Assembly: GCA_903907855.1 (NCBI GenBank) | Contig: CAIVPT010000052.1 | Location: forward strand, 1 to 46,301 | Reading direction: 5' to 3' | Length of the DNA: 46,301 nt | From: an uncultured Synechococcaceae cyanobacterium | GTDB taxonomy: Bacteria > Cyanobacteriota > Cyanobacteriia > PCC-6307 > Cyanobiaceae | Shown: positions 25,464-33,121 of the stretch, piece by piece | Layout of the letters: each line of letters starts with the position of its first letter | How positions within the stretch are numbered: position 1 is the first letter of the stretch | Translations under genes and position numbers: made by a program | The notes under the pieces: model-generated | The model's database searches: none | What the model saw: only the letters and a program-made list of their open reading frames with translations | What the model was told of the DNA's origin: nothing

Positions 25464-25769
25464 GTGAGCGGCCCCGCCCCCCTTCCCGATCCGCCGCCCC
25501 GCGCTCCCCTCCATCCCTGGTGGGTTCATGTGCCGGAAGGGGAGCGGGGCCGCCGACAGCGGGAGCTGCTGCGGGCGCGGCTGCTGAGCCGGCTGCGGCT
25601 GCGGCGCGTCCGGATCGCTGCAGCGCTGCTGTTTTACCTGCTGCTCGCTCTGATCCCGCTGGCCTTCGGCCAGCCCCACCTCACCGCCTTCGCCCTGCTT
25701 CCCCTTGTGCTGGTGCCGCCGGTGACCTACCTGGCCTACCTGATCGCCTGGCACGAATTCCACCGTTGA
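25464..25769 (+). CDS. Small two-helix membrane protein, unknown
   Basis: The protein is 101 aa from a GTG start at 25464, 5 nt after the adaptor stop, so it is probably the last gene of the secretion operon. A basic, Arg/Leu-rich stretch (~28-50) precedes two hydrophobic segments (~52-68 IAAALLFYLLLALIPLA and ~75-95). The basic flank suggests the N-terminus stays in the cytoplasm. I recognise no family. It could be an accessory of the exporter. Confidence 0.6.
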   Translation: MSGPAPLPDPPPRAPLHPWWVHVPEGERGRRQRELLRARLLSRLRLRRVRIAAALLFYLLLALIPLAFGQPHLTAFALLPLVLVPPVTYLAYLIAWHEFHR

Positions 25770-25770
25770 G

Positions 25771-26955
25771 TCATGCCTGCCCCGCCAGCCGCGGGAACTC
25801 CTGCTGAAACCAGGCCGGCAACAGGCCGGCGCGATCGCCCAGCTCCATCTTTCCCTGCGGGCAGAAGAGCATGGCCGCCAACATGGCCTGCAGAACCTCC
25901 GGATGGTTCAGATCGGTGGCCACCGCCAGCAGGGCGTCGCGGTGGGCACTGTCGTTGTCCTCCAGCAGGCGGGCGCCGAAGTCGCTGGCGAGCAGGGAGC
26001 GGTAGGTGTCGGCCATCACGGGCGTGCGATACAGCTCCTCCACCTGGTTGGGGGTGACATCCAGCCAGATCTGGGCCAGCACGCGGCGCAGGGCGGCGAG
26101 CTCGCGCAGCACCTCCGGATTGTCCGCTTCGACGGCGTAGAGGTTGATCAGACCGCCCATCCGCGCGCGCACCTCCTCCTGCTGGAGCAGGGCGAAGCCC
26201 TCGCTGCCGCTGTTGGGGCTGATCTTCGGCAGGGGGGTGGCCGGTGCTGCGGTGGCCGGTGCGGTGGCCGGTGGGGCGGCCGGTGCGGCGGCCGGTGCGG
26301 CGGCGGCCGAAGGCGTTGGCGGTGCGGTTGGGGCGGGCTGGTCGAGCAGGCCCAGCGGCCGGCCCAGCTGGTCGGCAAGGGAGGGGTCGAAGCAGCTGGC
26401 GTAATCGCCCAGCAACCAGGTCGGCAGGGTCTCCGCCGCGTTGCCCACCTGCAGCTCACCGCGGGGGCAGTAAGGCATCAGCGCCAGGAGCAGGTTGAGG
26501 CGCTCCGGCACCGAGAAATCGCGCAACAGCGCCTGGCTCAGGGTCTGCTGCCAGGCCTCCTCGTCGGCGGCCAGCGGCTGGGAGGGCAGGGTGCCGTGCA
26601 GAAGCAGGCGCTGCACCTGGCCGATCGGTCCGCCGTAGAGAGTCTCGATCTGGTCGATCGGCGCCTGCAGCCAGAAGCGCGAGAGGCAGTGGCGGGCGTG
26701 GCGGGCCTCCAGCTGGAACTGGCCATCGGCGGGGTTGGCGTTGGCCCGCCGCACGATCCGCTCCAGGCGGGCCACCGTCCAGGGCAGGGGGGCGGGGATT
26801 CCCTGGATGCCGATGTTCGCCGGGGGGGGCACCGGCTCCGGCACGTCATCCGCCACCAGATTGATCCGGCGGGAGGGGGATCCCTCGGGCGCTGACGGAG
26901 CACCGGCCGGGGCGGGGGCGCTGGGGCGGCCGAAAAGTCGACGCAGGAACGACAT
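25771..26955 (-). CDS. Duplicated-domain protein, unknown function
   Basis: The protein is 394 aa from ATG 26955 (MSFLRRLFGRPSAPAP); the open frame extends to 27096 but the extension looks non-coding. It has two copies of a ~120-residue helical domain: ~60-180 (QIETLYGGPIGQVQRLLL ... LLLALMPYCPRGELQVGNAA) and ~270-390 (QVEELYRTPVMADTYRSLL ... MLAAMLFCPQGKMELGDRAG). Both copies end in a conserved CPxGxxxxG(N/D) turn. They are joined by an Ala/Pro/Thr linker encoded by 12-bp tandem repeats. It has no membrane segment and no catalytic motif. It is convergent with the secretion operon with a 1-nt gap. The function is unknown; an accessory cytoplasmic role in surface-protein export is speculation. 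Confidence 0.72.
   Translation of the reverse strand: MSFLRRLFGRPSAPAPAGAPSAPEGSPSRRINLVADDVPEPVPPPANIGIQGIPAPLPWTVARLERIVRRANANPADGQFQLEARHARHCLSRFWLQAPIDQIETLYGGPIGQVQRLLLHGTLPSQPLAADEEAWQQTLSQALLRDFSVPERLNLLLALMPYCPRGELQVGNAAETLPTWLLGDYASCFDPSLADQLGRPLGLLDQPAPTAPPTPSAAAAPAAAPAAPPATAPATAAPATPLPKISPNSGSEGFALLQQEEVRARMGGLINLYAVEADNPEVLRELAALRRVLAQIWLDVTPNQVEELYRTPVMADTYRSLLASDFGARLLEDNDSAHRDALLAVATDLNHPEVLQAMLAAMLFCPQGKMELGDRAGLLPAWFQQEFPRLAGQA
26236..26298. repeat. 12-bp tandem repeat (five units) in duplicated-domain gene
   Basis: The units are 26236-26247, 26251-26262, 26263-26274, 26275-26286 and 26287-26298, with consensus GGTGGCCGGTGC and one 3-nt insertion between units 1 and 2. They encode the Ala/Pro/Thr linker between the two domains and keep the reading frame, so linker length can vary. 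Confidence 0.8.
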
Positions 26956-27069
26956 CGAAAGGAGGGATCCGCGGGAGATGGCCGCCTGGGACGGCGGGAC
27001 GGCGCCGCCCGGCCTTTCACCCGGCCCTGGCTGGGAAAATGCCGTGTCATCGTACCGGGGAAGACGGCA

Positions 27070-27126
27070 AAGCCCACGCACCGAAGCGAAGCCCACGCAC
27101 CGAAGCGAAGCCCACGGACCGAGCAG
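27070..27126. repeat. 19-bp tandem repeat upstream of GT4 gene
   Basis: Units 27070-27088 and 27089-27107 are identical (AAGCCCACGCACCGAAGCG). A third copy at 27108-27126 diverges after the first nine bases. The array lies in the 175-nt gap between the divergent duplicated-domain and GT4 genes, ending 4 nt before the GT4 start codon, so it occupies the leader and perhaps the promoter of that gene. Confidence 0.88.
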
Positions 27127-27130
27127 CCCG

Positions 27131-28435
27131 ATGCGCCTGTTGCTGATTCACCAGAATTTTCCCGCCCAGTTCCGCCACCTCGCCCGTGGTCTCGCCGCCC
27201 GCGGCCACCAGATCGCCGCCATCGGCACCCGCCCGCTCCCCGAGATCCCCGCGGAGGACCTGCCCCCCGGCCTCCTCTACGGCAGCTACATCCCGGAGAC
27301 CGCCAGCCCGTCTTCCCTGGATCCGGAGTTCGAGGCCTGCCTGCGGCGGGGGCTGCAGGTGGCGGAGGCCTGCCGCCAGCTGGCGGCGCGTGGCTTCGAT
27401 CCCGATGCGGTGCTCTTCCACAGCGCCTGGGGGGAAGGGTTGCACCTGCGCGATGTCTGGCCCCAGGTGCCCCTGGTGGCCTGGCCGGAGCTCTATGGCT
27501 CCCCCCTGCTGTTCGGCTACGGCACCGATGAACGGCTTGGTGCGCCGCCGCCCCCGGTGCAGGCGGGGTTCCGTCGCCAGAACCTTCTCAGCCTGGCGGC
27601 CCTGGCCGACAGCGATGCGGTGGTGGTGCCCACCCACTTCCAGCGCAGCACCTTTCCCTCCCTTGCCCCCGAGCGCTTCCACGTGCTGCACGAGGGCATC
27701 GATGGGGAGGCCCTCGGGCCCGATCCCGCCGCCGCCCTCACCCTGCCCTGCGGCCTGGTGCTGCGGGCTGGCGATCCGGTGGTCACCTTCTGCAGCCGCG
27801 CCCTGGAGCCCCTGCGGGGCCTGGGTGCCCTGCTGCGGGCCCTGCCCGCCCTGCAACGGGCCCACCCTCGAGTGCAGGTGGTGTTGGTGGGTTCCCGCGG
27901 CCCCGGCTACGGCCCCCCCTCCCCCCATCCCGGTGGCCACCTCGGCGCCCTGCTTGAGGAGCTCGACGGGCGCCTCGACCGCTCGCGCCTCCACATCCTC
28001 GATCCCCTGCCCTACGGCCAGCTGATCCGCCTGTTCCAGCTGAGCGCCGCCCACGTGTACCTCTCCTATCCCTATGCCCTCTCCTGGAGCTGCCTGGAGG
28101 CGATGGCCTGCGGGGTGGCCCTGGTGGGGGCCCAAGGGCCCACGCTCGCCGAGCTGATCCGCCCCGACCACAACGGCTTGTTGGTCCCCTTCAACGCGCC
28201 CGGCCAGCTCGCCGCCGCCCTGCTGCGGTTGCTCGGCGATCCGGCCCTGCGGCATCGGCTGGGGGCCGCCGCCCGCCGCACCGTGCTGGAGCGCTACGGG
28301 CTGGAGGCCGGCCTCGAGGGTTACGAGGCCCTCTTCAGCCGCTTGATCGCTGCGCGAGCCAGGGCCGGAAGCGCGCCAGCACCTCCCGAACCAGCCCCGG
28401 CCAGTCCCGATGGCTGGGCTGGCGCAGCAGGGTGA
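27131..28435 (+). CDS. Family 4 glycosyltransferase
   Basis: The protein is 434 aa from ATG 27131 (MRLLLIHQNFPAQFRHLARG, a typical GT4 start). The N-terminal half has AWPELYGSPLLFGYGTDE, and the C-terminal GT-B half has VTFCSRALEPLRGLGALLRA. The donor-site region reads LSYPYALSWSCLEAMACGVA followed by ANHNGLLV-like DHNGLLVPF. The family contains retaining transferases for exopolysaccharide and lipopolysaccharide sugars; donor unknown. The last ~34 codons overlap the 3' end of the convergent TPR-glycosyltransferase by 101 nt and are low complexity (Ala/Pro), so this tail may have been acquired by loss of an earlier stop. Confidence 0.87.
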   Translation: MRLLLIHQNFPAQFRHLARGLAARGHQIAAIGTRPLPEIPAEDLPPGLLYGSYIPETASPSSLDPEFEACLRRGLQVAEACRQLAARGFDPDAVLFHSAWGEGLHLRDVWPQVPLVAWPELYGSPLLFGYGTDERLGAPPPPVQAGFRRQNLLSLAALADSDAVVVPTHFQRSTFPSLAPERFHVLHEGIDGEALGPDPAAALTLPCGLVLRAGDPVVTFCSRALEPLRGLGALLRALPALQRAHPRVQVVLVGSRGPGYGPPSPHPGGHLGALLEELDGRLDRSRLHILDPLPYGQLIRLFQLSAAHVYLSYPYALSWSCLEAMACGVALVGAQGPTLAELIRPDHNGLLVPFNAPGQLAAALLRLLGDPALRHRLGAAARRTVLERYGLEAGLEGYEALFSRLIAARARAGSAPAPPEPAPASPDGWAGAAG

Positions 28436-29699
28436 GGGATGGATACCAGGGGCTGTCCTCCCGCCCGCGCAACCAGCGTGGATCCGAGGCCCAGGGCAGC
28501 AGCACCCAGCCGGGAAGGGCCAGGGCGCCCACCAGATGGGCGGTGGCGGTGTCCACCGTGATCACCAGATCGAGGTCGGCCAGCAGCGTGGCCGTTTCGG
28601 CAAAGCTGGCGCGGGCGCCCAGCTCGGCGGCGAAGCGGCCACCCCAGCCGTCGGCCAGCCCCCGATCCTCCCCGAGTTGCAGGCACACAAGGTTCAGGGA
28701 GCTCTCCGGCAGCCCCAGGGCCTCCGGCGTGGCCTCCAGCCCCTCCAGCAGCTGCCGCAGCACCGGTGCGGCCAAGGTGCGCCGTTCGTATTCGCGCGCC
28801 ATGAAGCCATCGCCCCGCTTGCGCCCCGAAGCCCAGACCAGCCCCACCCGCGTCGGGGTCGCCGTTGTGCCGCCGTCCTGGCTTGAGCGGCGCGCCCGCC
28901 AGCGGGGGGAGCGCAGGTAGCCCCGGCCCCCCTCAGAGCCCTCGCTGGCGGCGAACGCCTCCGCCAGCGGCGCACCAGCCAGCAGGGCGGGCAGGCTCAG
29001 CAGGGATCCCTGGCAGGGAACGACTTCGGGGTGCGGCCGCAGGCCCTGGGGGGCCACGGTCAGCGCCGTTCCCAGCCGCCCCAGCCCCTCCCGCAGCAGG
29101 GGCACCAGCACCGGTTCCACCTCCAGCCGCACCCGCACGCCCCGGGCCACCAGCGCCGGGATCCAGCGCACGTACTGCAGCGAGTCCCCCAGTCCCTGCT
29201 CGCTCCAGACCACCACCTCCGGCGTCGGCCCCTGCGGCGGCGTTTCTGGGGGCCAACCGCCCCAGTAGGGTCCCGCCCGCCAGGGCTGCAGGCTCTCCAC
29301 GCCGAAGCGTCGCTCCGAGAGCCGGTAGGCCTCGCCGTAGCGCTCCAACCCGATCAGCGTCTGGCTGTGGCTCCAGGCGGTGATCGGTGTGCCGCCCCCC
29401 TCGCGCCGTGCCGTCTCCCCGTAGGAGAGGTCGGCCTCCTCGAAGCGGTTGAGGTCCCGCAGGATGTTGGCCCGGTTGCGCAGGGGAAGGGCGTCGTCGG
29501 GGTGCAGGTGCAGGGCCTGGTTGCAGATCGCCAGGGCCTGGTGGGGCTCATCGGCGAGCCAGAGGGCATGGGCGCGGTTGGTCAGGAGGCGATGGTCCCC
29601 TGGTTGGGCGGCCGCGGCCCGCCCCCAGAGCACGGCCGCCTCCCGCCAGTCCAGGCGCTGTTCGGCGGCGATGGCTTCGGCAATCGGATCCATCGGCAC
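28335..29699 (-). CDS. TPR-containing glycosyltransferase
   Basis: The protein is 454 aa from 29699 (MPMDP; ATG 29693 is equally possible). Residues ~8-130 are TPR units (WGRAAAAQPGDHRLLTNRAH, then ICNQALHLHPDDALPLRNRA). Residues ~155-445 form a GT-B domain like GT9/GT41 proteins: VVVWSEQGLGDSLQYVRWIP, then VGLVWASGRKRGDG and the sugar-nucleotide site LVITVDTATAHLVGALALPG. Bacterial TPR-transferases often modify surface proteins or glycans, with the TPRs choosing the acceptor. An RTX-like protein gene and its terminator lie immediately upstream, so that protein is a candidate acceptor (inference). Confidence 0.82.
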   Translation of the reverse strand: MPMDPIAEAIAAEQRLDWREAAVLWGRAAAAQPGDHRLLTNRAHALWLADEPHQALAICNQALHLHPDDALPLRNRANILRDLNRFEEADLSYGETARREGGGTPITAWSHSQTLIGLERYGEAYRLSERRFGVESLQPWRAGPYWGGWPPETPPQGPTPEVVVWSEQGLGDSLQYVRWIPALVARGVRVRLEVEPVLVPLLREGLGRLGTALTVAPQGLRPHPEVVPCQGSLLSLPALLAGAPLAEAFAASEGSEGGRGYLRSPRWRARRSSQDGGTTATPTRVGLVWASGRKRGDGFMAREYERRTLAAPVLRQLLEGLEATPEALGLPESSLNLVCLQLGEDRGLADGWGGRFAAELGARASFAETATLLADLDLVITVDTATAHLVGALALPGWVLLPWASDPRWLRGREDSPWYPSLTLLRQPSHRDWPGLVREVLARFRPWLAQRSSG

Positions 29700-29748
29700 G
29701 AAGCCCGGTGCGCGGCGGTGGCTTCAGGATCCCATCGCACGCGGCAAC

Positions 29749-29773
29749 AAAAAAGCCCCCGTGGAGGGGGCTT
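29749..29773 (-). terminator. Rho-independent terminator after the RTX-like gene
   Basis: On the minus strand, an 8-bp stem AAGCCCCC/GGGGGCTT (29766-29773 with 29753-29760) with a 5-nt loop is followed by a run of T residues (A run at 29749-29754 on the plus strand). It lies 39 nt beyond the stop of the 244-aa RTX-like gene and isolates that gene from the downstream TPR-glycosyltransferase. Confidence 0.9.
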
Positions 29774-29811
29774 GAGGATTGCCCGGAGGCGGGTGAGCCA
29801 CGGGTGAGGGG

Positions 29812-30546
29812 TCAGACGAGATTGATGCTCTGGCCGCTGTCGCCGAAGAAGGTGTTGATCTCGCTCTGGGTCTTGAGGGTGGTGGCGCCCACGCGCACCT
29901 GGTCGAAGCCCTGGGTGAAGTTGCGGATCTGCAGGCCAGAGCTCTGGAAGGTGGACTGGGCGGCACCGAAGAGGATGTCCAGGTCGGTGGTGCCGGGGGT
30001 GCCGAAGTCAAGGGTGACGTCCGGGCCCACCTGGGTGGTGCTGCTGAAGCGGATCGAGTCGCTGCCGCTGCCTGTGTTGACCAGGCTGTTGCCGGCTGTG
30101 CCTGAGTAGGCGTTGGTGGCGCTGCTGGCAAAGAGAACGGAATCGCGGCCGCTGCCGGTGAGGACGGTTGAGCCCGAGCCCAGGGCTCCCTGGAAGGTGA
30201 CCGTGTCTCCGGACACAAGCACGGGCGGCGCGCCCGGGTCACCCGCTTTGACCATGGCATCGCCCACGGACTGCTCAAAGGTGATGCGATCACCACGCTC
30301 GGAGCCGGTGGCCTGGAGGGTGGTGTCCACATCGACGGCGCCGAGGGCCGTTTTGAAGGTGACGGTGTGGGCCCCGGAGCTTTCCAGGGGATCGGTGGAG
30401 GTCTTGACCACCAGGGGGGCCACCGACGTGGAATCGGTGCTCACATCGAAGTTGGCGCTCCCGACATTGGTGACCGTGACTCCGGAGTCGGTCGGCGGGT
30501 TCAGGATGAAATTGTTGAGACCAAGAGTGAGCGTGGCGCCCGCCAT
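29812..30546 (-). CDS. Small RTX-like protein, candidate type I secretion substrate
   Basis: The protein is 244 aa from ATG 30546. Its composition is typical of secreted beta-roll proteins: rich in Gly/Ser/Thr/Asp, few Lys/Arg and no Cys, with repeated strands. Two RTX-like turns are visible, TGSGRDSVLFASS (~130-142) and TGSGSDSIRFSS (~157-168). The C-terminal third (DLDILFGAAQSTFQSSGL ... FDQVRVGATTLKTQSEIN) is acidic and hydroxyl-rich, as expected for an uncleaved type I signal. No N-terminal signal peptide is present. The gene is a single-gene unit with its own terminator, 4 kb from the ABC/HlyD exporter genes. Export by that system is inferred. The function after export may be cell-surface or S-layer-like. 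Confidence 0.75.
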   Translation of the reverse strand: MAGATLTLGLNNFILNPPTDSGVTVTNVGSANFDVSTDSTSVAPLVVKTSTDPLESSGAHTVTFKTALGAVDVDTTLQATGSERGDRITFEQSVGDAMVKAGDPGAPPVLVSGDTVTFQGALGSGSTVLTGSGRDSVLFASSATNAYSGTAGNSLVNTGSGSDSIRFSSTTQVGPDVTLDFGTPGTTDLDILFGAAQSTFQSSGLQIRNFTQGFDQVRVGATTLKTQSEINTFFGDSGQSINLV

Positions 30547-30572
30547 CTGATGAAAACCAACTCAGAAGCCCA

Positions 30573-30602
30573 ACCCTACGTCAAAATGGGTCGGATCGCA
30601 AA
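30573..30602 (-). promoter_or_regulatory. Possible promoter of the RTX-like gene
   Basis: On the minus strand, TTTGCG (30602-30597) and TAGGGT (30578-30573) are spaced by 18 nt and end 26 nt upstream of the ATG at 30546. Both depart from consensus, so this is only a candidate. Confidence 0.3.
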
Positions 30603-30729
30603 TATCCGGGAATGAAAGCCTGATCCCCGCTTTCTTCGCCCGTTCTCCTGTTGAGTTCACCTGACACTGGCGATCGTTTCTGAATCTTTGTGGATCGCCT
30701 GGGTGGTGCGCAGGGTTCACTCCGAGGCT

Positions 30730-32411
30730 TCAGGCCCCCAGGGTCTGGGGGACGCGGGCGGAGTGGGCGGGGCTGCCTGCGGGAAGGATCAGTGATTGGC
30801 CACTCATCAGAGCCGGCTTGGGCAGGCCTAGCAACTCGAGCAGGGTGGGCGCGATGTCGGCCAGGCCACCGTGGTCGCGCAGCTGTACGGCGTTGCCATG
30901 GCCCGCCACCTTGCGCTTCTCCCCCTCGAGCAGGATTACGGGCACCGGATTGGTGGTGTGGGCGGTCCAGGGGCGACCGTCCGGTCCTTTCATCAGTTCG
31001 GCGTTGCCGTGGTCCGCGGTGATCAGCATGGTGCCACCCATCTTCACGGTGGCCGCCCACAGCTGGCTCACGCAATCATCGACCTTCTCGATCGCCTTGG
31101 TGGTGGCCTCCATGTCCCCGGTATGGCCCACCATGTCGGGATTGGCGTAGTTGATCACCACCAAGGAATAGATCCCCTTGCTGATGGCGGTGATGCAGCT
31201 ATCGGTGAGCTTCTGGGCCGACATCTCCGGAGCCTGGTCGTAGGTGGGGACCCGGGGTGAGGGAACGAGGTGGCGATCTTCGCCAGGGAAAGCCTGTTCG
31301 ATCCCCCCATTCATGAAATAGGTGACGTGGGGATATTTCTCGGTTTCGGCAGTGCGAAACTGCCGCAGGCCATTCTCAGACACCACCTGGCCAAGCAGGC
31401 CGTCGAGCGATTCGGGCGGAAAGGCGATCCGCACCGGCAAGCCCTGCTCGTACTGCGTGAACGTGACGACATGCACAGGCGAAAGCTTTTGGCGCTCAAA
31501 CGCGCTGAACTCATCGAGGACAAGGGCCCGGATAAGCTGGCGGGCACGGTCGGGGCGGAAGTTGAAACACACCAGGCCGTCGCCCGCCTGCAGCAGCTCA
31601 GGCGCGAAGCGCACGGGCTCAAGAAATTCATCGGTGACCCCGGCGGCGTAGGAGGCCTCCAAGGCTTCCCGTGGCGAAAGCTCTCCGAGGGGGGAAGCCT
31701 CGGTAAGCAGCCGGTAGGCCTTTTCGGTGCGCTCCCATCGGTTATCGCGGTCCATCGCCCAGTAGCGACCGCACATCGTGGTGATCGTGCCGACGCCGGC
31801 CTCCTCGATATGTTGTTCGATTCGCGTAAGGAAGAGAGCCGCGCTGTTGGGGTCGGTGTCGCGTCCGTGGTGATCACATGCAGGCACACGTCGCGCAGGC
31901 CGCGGCCCGCCGCCCAGCGCAACAGACCGCCCAGGTGCTCCACGTGGCTGTGAACGCCGCCATCGGAGCAGAGGCCCACCAGATGCAGTTTCCCCCCTTC
32001 GGCCAGGAGATGGTCGGCCAGGTCGTTGAGGGCGGGGTTGCGGGCCAGGCTGCCGTCCTGGACGGCCTGGCCGATGCGCACCAGCTCCTGCCGGATGATG
32101 CGGCCCGAGCCGATCGTGAGATGACCCACCTCGGAATTTCCCATCTGCCCTTCCGGCAGTCCCACCGCTCCGCCGCTGGCCTCGATCAAGGTGTGGGGGT
32201 AGGCGAACCCGAGGGAATCCATCACCGGGGTCTTGGCGGCGCGGATCGCGTTGTCGTTTCCGGCGGAGCGGTAGCCCCAGCCATCAAGGATGGCCAGCAC
32301 CACCGGGGCCACCGGACCTGCTGCGGAGGGCGTAGCCCCCGGAAAGGAGGACCGCGGCGTCTGCAGAGAGGGGTGCAGGGGAGTGTTCGGTGGAGAGGGA
32401 ACGGCGGTCAC
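30730..32411 (-). CDS. gpmI: Phosphoglycerate mutase (2,3-bisphosphoglycerate-independent), with 1-nt frameshift
   Basis: The enzyme interconverts 3- and 2-phosphoglycerate in glycolysis. From GTG 32411 the first frame gives [12 protein letters not shown] and [15 protein letters not shown], which holds the metal-binding Ser, and runs to CLHVIT. The family sequence then continues in another frame ([64 protein letters not shown]) to the stop at 30730. One base is missing between 31868 and 31869; adding a C on the plus strand restores ITDGRDTDP and a ~560-aa protein. Both halves are otherwise intact. Either the sequence has an error, the gene is newly broken, or a frameshift is corrected during expression. 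The first ~30 residues are probably an extension. Confidence 0.88.
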
Positions 32412-32560
32412 CCGGTCGAGGACTCGTCTCTGCCAGTCGGGCCCAACTTACAACCAGGCCCCGGGTGCACCCTCGTCGGCGTTGAAGCCGTCAGGCTTTG
32501 GGCACATGGCGCTCCCGTCAGCGCCCATAGCATCGGCCCCACATCCGCAACGCTCCAGCC

Positions 32561-33109
32561 ATGGCGGACGCGCCCCGCTCCGACCGTCTCGCCCTGCTCT
32601 CCGGGCCGGAGCTGGGCCGCACCCTCGATCGGCTCGCCTCCCAGGTGCTGGAGTCGGTGGGGGAGAGCGAGGCGTTGCTGCTGCTCGGCATTCCCACCCG
32701 CGGGGTGGATCTGGCCAAGGTGCTCGCCGGGCGCCTCGAAGTTCACTGCGGCCACCCGGTGGCCCACGGCAGCCTCGACCCCACCTTCCACCGCGACGAC
32801 CTCGAACGGGTGGGTACCCGGCTGGTGGAGGCCACCCAGTTGCCCGTCCGTGTCGACGGTCGCTCGGTGGTGCTGGTGGACGATGTGATCTTCACCGGTC
32901 GCACCGTGCGGGCTGCCCTGGAGGCCCTGCAGGCCTGGGGGCGGCCCAGGCGGGTGCTGCTGCTGGTGATGGTGGACCGGGGCCATCGGGAGGTGCCCAT
33001 CCAGCCCGATTTCTGTGGCCGGGTGGTGCCGACGACCCGCCAGGAGAGCATCCAGGTGTGCCTGCGCCACATCGACGGCGAGGAGGGGGTTTTCCTGCTG
33101 CGCGATTGA
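32561..33109 (+). CDS. pyrR: Pyrimidine operon regulator / uracil phosphoribosyltransferase PyrR
   Basis: The protein is 182 aa from ATG 32561. It has the type I phosphoribosyltransferase PRPP loop VVLVDDVIFTGRTVRAAL (~103-120). The PyrR-specific LLGIPTRGVDLAKVL, DPTFHRDDL and VPTTRQESIQVCL segments are present. PyrR makes UMP from uracil and PRPP and, in some bacteria, attenuates pyr mRNA; no PyrR-binding attenuator is evident here, so the regulatory role is uncertain. It is divergent from gpmI (149-nt gap) and convergent with ftrV (12-nt gap). Confidence 0.93.
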   Translation: MADAPRSDRLALLSGPELGRTLDRLASQVLESVGESEALLLLGIPTRGVDLAKVLAGRLEVHCGHPVAHGSLDPTFHRDDLERVGTRLVEATQLPVRVDGRSVVLVDDVIFTGRTVRAALEALQAWGRPRRVLLLVMVDRGHREVPIQPDFCGRVVPTTRQESIQVCLRHIDGEEGVFLLRD

Positions 33110-33121
33110 GAGGCGGCAGTC

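Noticed and set aside
26236-26298. Possible CRISPR-like array
   Set aside because: Units are 12 nt, directly adjacent without spacers, and encode a low-complexity linker in frame.
27070-27126. Possible attachment-site repeats marking an integrated element
   Set aside because: The repeats are tandem and local; I saw no matching copy at the other island edge.
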